This document shows, in pieces, positions 60,671 through 64,000 of a DNA stretch of 64,000 nucleotides; positions within the stretch are counted from its first letter, which is position 1, and each line of letters opens with the position of its first letter. Source of the DNA: Hydrangea macrophylla. Its lineage: Eukaryota > Streptophyta > Magnoliopsida > Cornales > Hydrangeaceae. The stretch lies in NCBI GenBank assembly GCA_033977485.1, contig CM066994.1:87328371-87392370 (forward strand), given 5' to 3'. The translations under genes were made by a program, and so were the position numbers. The notes beneath the pieces are model-generated. The model was not told the origin of the DNA. It searched no databases and saw only the letters and a list, made by a program, of their open reading frames with translations.

Positions 60671-61850
60671 TCATCGTGGATGATCCTTAGCAATAAACCT
60701 GCCCGAAAAATAAGGAGGTGTATTGTCAGGCAAGCGAAGACAATAAAGATGATTCCAAGGCCTGCTTCTAGACCACTTCGACCTATTGTTCTTGACCTTT
60801 TTGTGTTTGCACATGTATTTATCTTTTTGTTTTGGGTGGCTACTATAATTTCCCCTAGGCAGTGTACTTTTTCTAAACTAGTAATGACAAAGGCCCTTCG
60901 AGGTCACTTTTTTGTCAATTGTTGTTCGTACTTTGTACTTTTATTTCTTGTATGTATGTAATTACCCATGCCTGACCAGTTGTTAGCTTCCTTTAGATCC
61001 TGCTTTTAGCAAAAGTTTGAATCTTTGATTGTTAGGGAGCACTCGATCTTCTAGGGGAACTGTAAAGCCTTGGAATTTCTTAGAGTGTTGACACTTAGAA
61101 CATTCCAAGTCTGTAGGTCCAAGTCGGTGAATTTTTCGAGGCTCAGAATTACCTTAAGACTTGTACCTAAGGAGTTCTTGAGTCCTATAAATACCTACTC
61201 GGGATAGTAACTGCTTTGGGAATAAATCAAGACCTTGTTCTTGGTTAATCCTGAGCCTTGATAACTCGGTATGAGCTCTGAGCATTGTAGGTGCTCGAGA
61301 ATGTCTAAGGGTTTCACACTTAGTTATTTTTTAGGCATGTAAGTGCTCGGTGTGACTGCATGTAGTTCACCATTCCCTCCTAGCCCCTTCAAGCTTTTGT
61401 TAAGGTAGGCATTGTAGGAGTGATTACTGTGATAGCTGACCTAACACCTAAGAGTTCTAGGGTCTTTTGACTCCTCTATTGCGGGCCACCTAGGGGATTT
61501 ATCTCCACCGTAGGTTATGGACCTAAGTGGAGTTAGTGCCTCGGGTGGTGCCGGGGTCTTTTGCCATCTGAGTTACGGTAGGTCTTCTGGGTGCCTCGGG
61601 TGTGAACCTGAGATCTTTTTGGTGCCTCGGGTATGATCCCAAGGTCTTTTTTGGTGCCTCAGGTATGATCCTAAGGTCTTTTTGTTACCTCGGGTGTGAT
61701 CCCAAGGTACTTTTTTTAAGCATCTGATAGGGGAACACCATTTGCAAGAATAATTCTTTATTTAATTCGAAACTACTACGAGTGCTCAAAAAGAGCTACA
61801 ACTTATTAAAGAAAATATACAATCTCGAACAAATCCTGATTTTGATTTAC
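60671..61850. other. Tat-3 pol-to-antisense spacer with tandem repeat
   Basis: Non-coding. From 61560 to 61725 there are four to five copies of a repeat of about 40 bp with the core GGTGCCTCGGGTATGATCCC and AAGGTCTTTTT. Another Tat-type minisatellite between pol and the 3' LTR. Confidence 0.7.
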
Positions 61851-64000
61851 TGGTAGTACTTTCATAAATGCTTTACATTCCAAGGGTGTGATAGGTCTTG
61901 CCCTACTAGTGTTTGTAACCAATAGGTTCCGGTCGGTTAACCCAAGTGTCCTTTAGGGTCCTTTCCAGTTTAGCCCTAATTTCCCATGGCTTGGGTTCTT
62001 GGTAGACTGATTGACTACTTTGACGATAAGGTCTCCCACCTAGAAACTACTTTGCTTGACCCTTCTAATGAAGTACTGTGAGACTCTTTGTTTATAAGCT
62101 GCCATTCTGATATATGCTTGGTCCTTTTTTTCCTCAACTAGGTCATCCTCTCCTCTAAGGGCTTCCTCATTCTCCTGGTCACAGTAGTTTTCCACTCAAT
62201 AGGTCGACAGCCTCAGCTCAGTAGGGACTACTTCCTCGATGCCATATGTGAATGAAAATGAGTTTCACCTATGATGGCTTGGGGAATAGTGCAATAGGCC
62301 CATAGAAGGCTCGGTAATTCTTCTACCCAAAATCCCTTTACTTTTTCAAGCCTGGTCTTTATAGATTGCAAAATTGTTTAGTTATGACTATTAGCTTGGG
62401 GATGTTCAGGAGAAGAATAGTGGTTTGATATCCCATAATTCAAGCAAAACTGTCTACACCGGTGTGTCAAACTTTCTACCATTATCACTGACCAATACTT
62501 GGGACACATCGAACCTACTGAGGATATTTCTTTCCATAAAACTTTCCATCTTCTTCTCGGTGATGGTGGCCAGTGGCTTGGCCTCCGTCCACTTGGTGAA
62601 GTAGTCAACTACTATAACAGCAAATTTGACCTGACCCATCGCCAAAGAGAGTGGCCCGACTATGTCAATGCCCCACTAAATAAACGACCAAGGGTTAAGG
62701 ATTGGAGTTTGTTCCTCTATCGGACGGTTGATCATACTTGTAAATCTTTGGCACTTGTCACATCATCTCTCATAATCTTGTGAGTCCCAGACCATGGTGG
62801 ACTAATAATAACCTTGCAATAGGGCCCTTCTGGACAAGGCCTGACCTCCAACGTGACTCCCACACGCACCTTCATGAATTTTTTTATAGAATGCTCTTAA
62901 AATGAGTCGGGTGAATGCATTGAAGGTAAAGAATAGTAAATTCTCTCTTGTAGAGCACACCATAAGTGAGGTGGTACCTTGCTACTCAGTATTTGACACG
63001 TCGTGCTTCGGCTTTCTCGATCAGAAGGTTTCCACTTGTGAGGAGCATTACTATTAGGTCCATCTAACTAGGGCCTATATCGACCAGGTCTATCTCTATG
63101 CCTTCTAGAACGGACACACTGGGCTCGGGCATATATTCTACTCTGATTCCCTATAGATCCAATCCTGACGATGATGTTAGGCAAGCTAACTGGTCGGCTT
63201 GTGTGTTATCTTCCCTCGAGATCTGAGTTATCCGTAGCCCTTCAAGCTCATTGGTGATTTTTTTACCAACGCCAAGTAGGCCACCATATTACCCTCTCTA
63301 GCCTCGTACTACTGTAAGACTTGGTTGCGATCATAAGAGTCATTGTGTACTTTTACCTGCTTGGTGCCCATTAAGGTAGTCAGCTACAATCCAACCAATA
63401 GGACCTCATACACTGCCTCATTGTTAGATGCTTGGAACCCAAACTTAAGAGAGTACTCAAGCTAAATTACCTCATATATGATCAGGATAATTTCTGCCCC
63501 ACTGCTTTACTTATTAGAGGACCCATCCACATAGAGTACCCAGGTTAAGATTCAATCATACAATTCGGGTGGTAAGTTGGGGCATATTCCTTGATCAGAT
63601 CCTCTAGATAAGTGAATTTGATGAGAAAATCTGCTACTGCTTGCCCTTTGATTATGGTTCAAGGTCTGTAAAGCACTTTAAACTCTTCCAACTCTAGTGC
63701 CTACATCATAAGCCTCTTGGATGTCTTGGGCTAGTACAGTATCCTGTGTAAGGTCTGATCTATGAGGACTACTATAACATAAGCTTGAAAATATGGGCGA
63801 AGGCACCGGGCTGAGGTGATAAGAGCGAAGGCCAGAGTTTCTATGCATGAATATTTACTTTCCTCGCCTTGGGGTGCTCGACTAGTGTAGTAAACTGGGT
63901 ATTGAATCCTGTGTTATTCTCTGACCAGCACTAAGCTTATCGCCAAGGGTAATACGGCCAAATAGAGAAATAATTCTTCTTTTAGAATGGGCATTGAGAG
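61850..64000 (-). pseudogene. Tat-3 pol remnant: integrase and two RNase H domains
   Basis: The integrase C terminus is near 61900-62050. The integrase core is at 62454-62645 (VVDYFTKWTEAKPLATITEK, SDNGRKFD). RNase H is at 63600-63950 (IETLAFALITSARCLRPYFQ, QAVADFLIKFT), and the start of a second RNase H lies near 63400-63560. Stops and frameshifts are frequent. It continues past the window edge. Confidence 0.82.

Larger units (their letters stand above)
56535..64000 (-). mobile_element. Tat-3: degenerate Tat-type element, runs off the window
   Basis: The 3' LTR ends at 56753 (minus-strand start TGATATGTAC), preceded by a PPT (AAATGGGGGGCAAC, 56767-56754). A solo copia LTR interrupts its 3' region. 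An antisense coding remnant (about 59460-60670), a tandem repeat (61560-61725) and broken integrase and RNase H (61850-64000) follow. The LTR boundary near 56535 is a guess. Confidence 0.75.

Overview
The window is repeat-dense plant nuclear DNA. Everything I can identify is LTR retrotransposon sequence; I found no chromosomal host gene outside an element, no tRNA or rRNA gene and no CRISPR array. The element types (Ty1/copia, Athila-like, and Tat/Ogre-like Ty3/gypsy with two RNase H domains) and the plant-type introns point to a flowering plant, probably a large-genome eudicot. I cannot name the species.

Layout. (1) 1-28005: a minus-strand Ty1/copia element. The window opens inside its reverse transcriptase/RNase H, and its 5' LTR (5535-6629 plus 27605-28005) is split by the next element. 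(2) 6630-27600: a complete 20,971-bp Tat/Ogre-type element (Tat-1, minus strand). It has two 3,486-bp LTRs that are almost identical, PBS, PPT, gag-protease, and pol with RT, RNase H, a second RNase H and integrase. On the opposite strand, between pol and the 3' LTR, it carries an apparently intact six-exon plant mobile domain (PMD) gene. (3) 28006-30180: the 3' end and LTR of another Tat-like element (element a, plus strand), which the copia element entered. (4) 30181-50263: Tat-2, an old, broken Tat-type element on the minus strand. It has antisense gene remnants and an 80-bp tandem repeat, and it is interrupted by a gag-protease-only Athila-like element (30945-39241) and a solo LTR (49460-50166). 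(5) About 50264-54442: the 3' end and 3.16-kb LTR of element b (plus strand). (6) 54443-56534: two direct copies of another Tat LTR terminus. (7) About 56535-64000: Tat-3, another broken minus-strand Tat element that again has an antisense coding remnant. It is interrupted by a 1,803-bp solo copia LTR.

How it fits together. Target-site duplications fix several insertion events: TTAT for Tat-1, ATTAC for Tat-2, GCAAC for the Athila-like element, TGGGC and TAGTC for the two solo LTRs. Tat-1 is by far the youngest. The recurring theme is an extra gene on the opposite strand between pol and the 3' LTR, next to minisatellites, in three separate Tat-type elements. In Tat-1 this gene still looks functional. 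It is flanked by extra copies of a conserved stem-loop and of the polypurine-tract sequence, which suggests a modular gene-capture slot. PMD proteins act in transposon silencing in plants, so an intact PMD gene carried by a retrotransposon is the most interesting object here.
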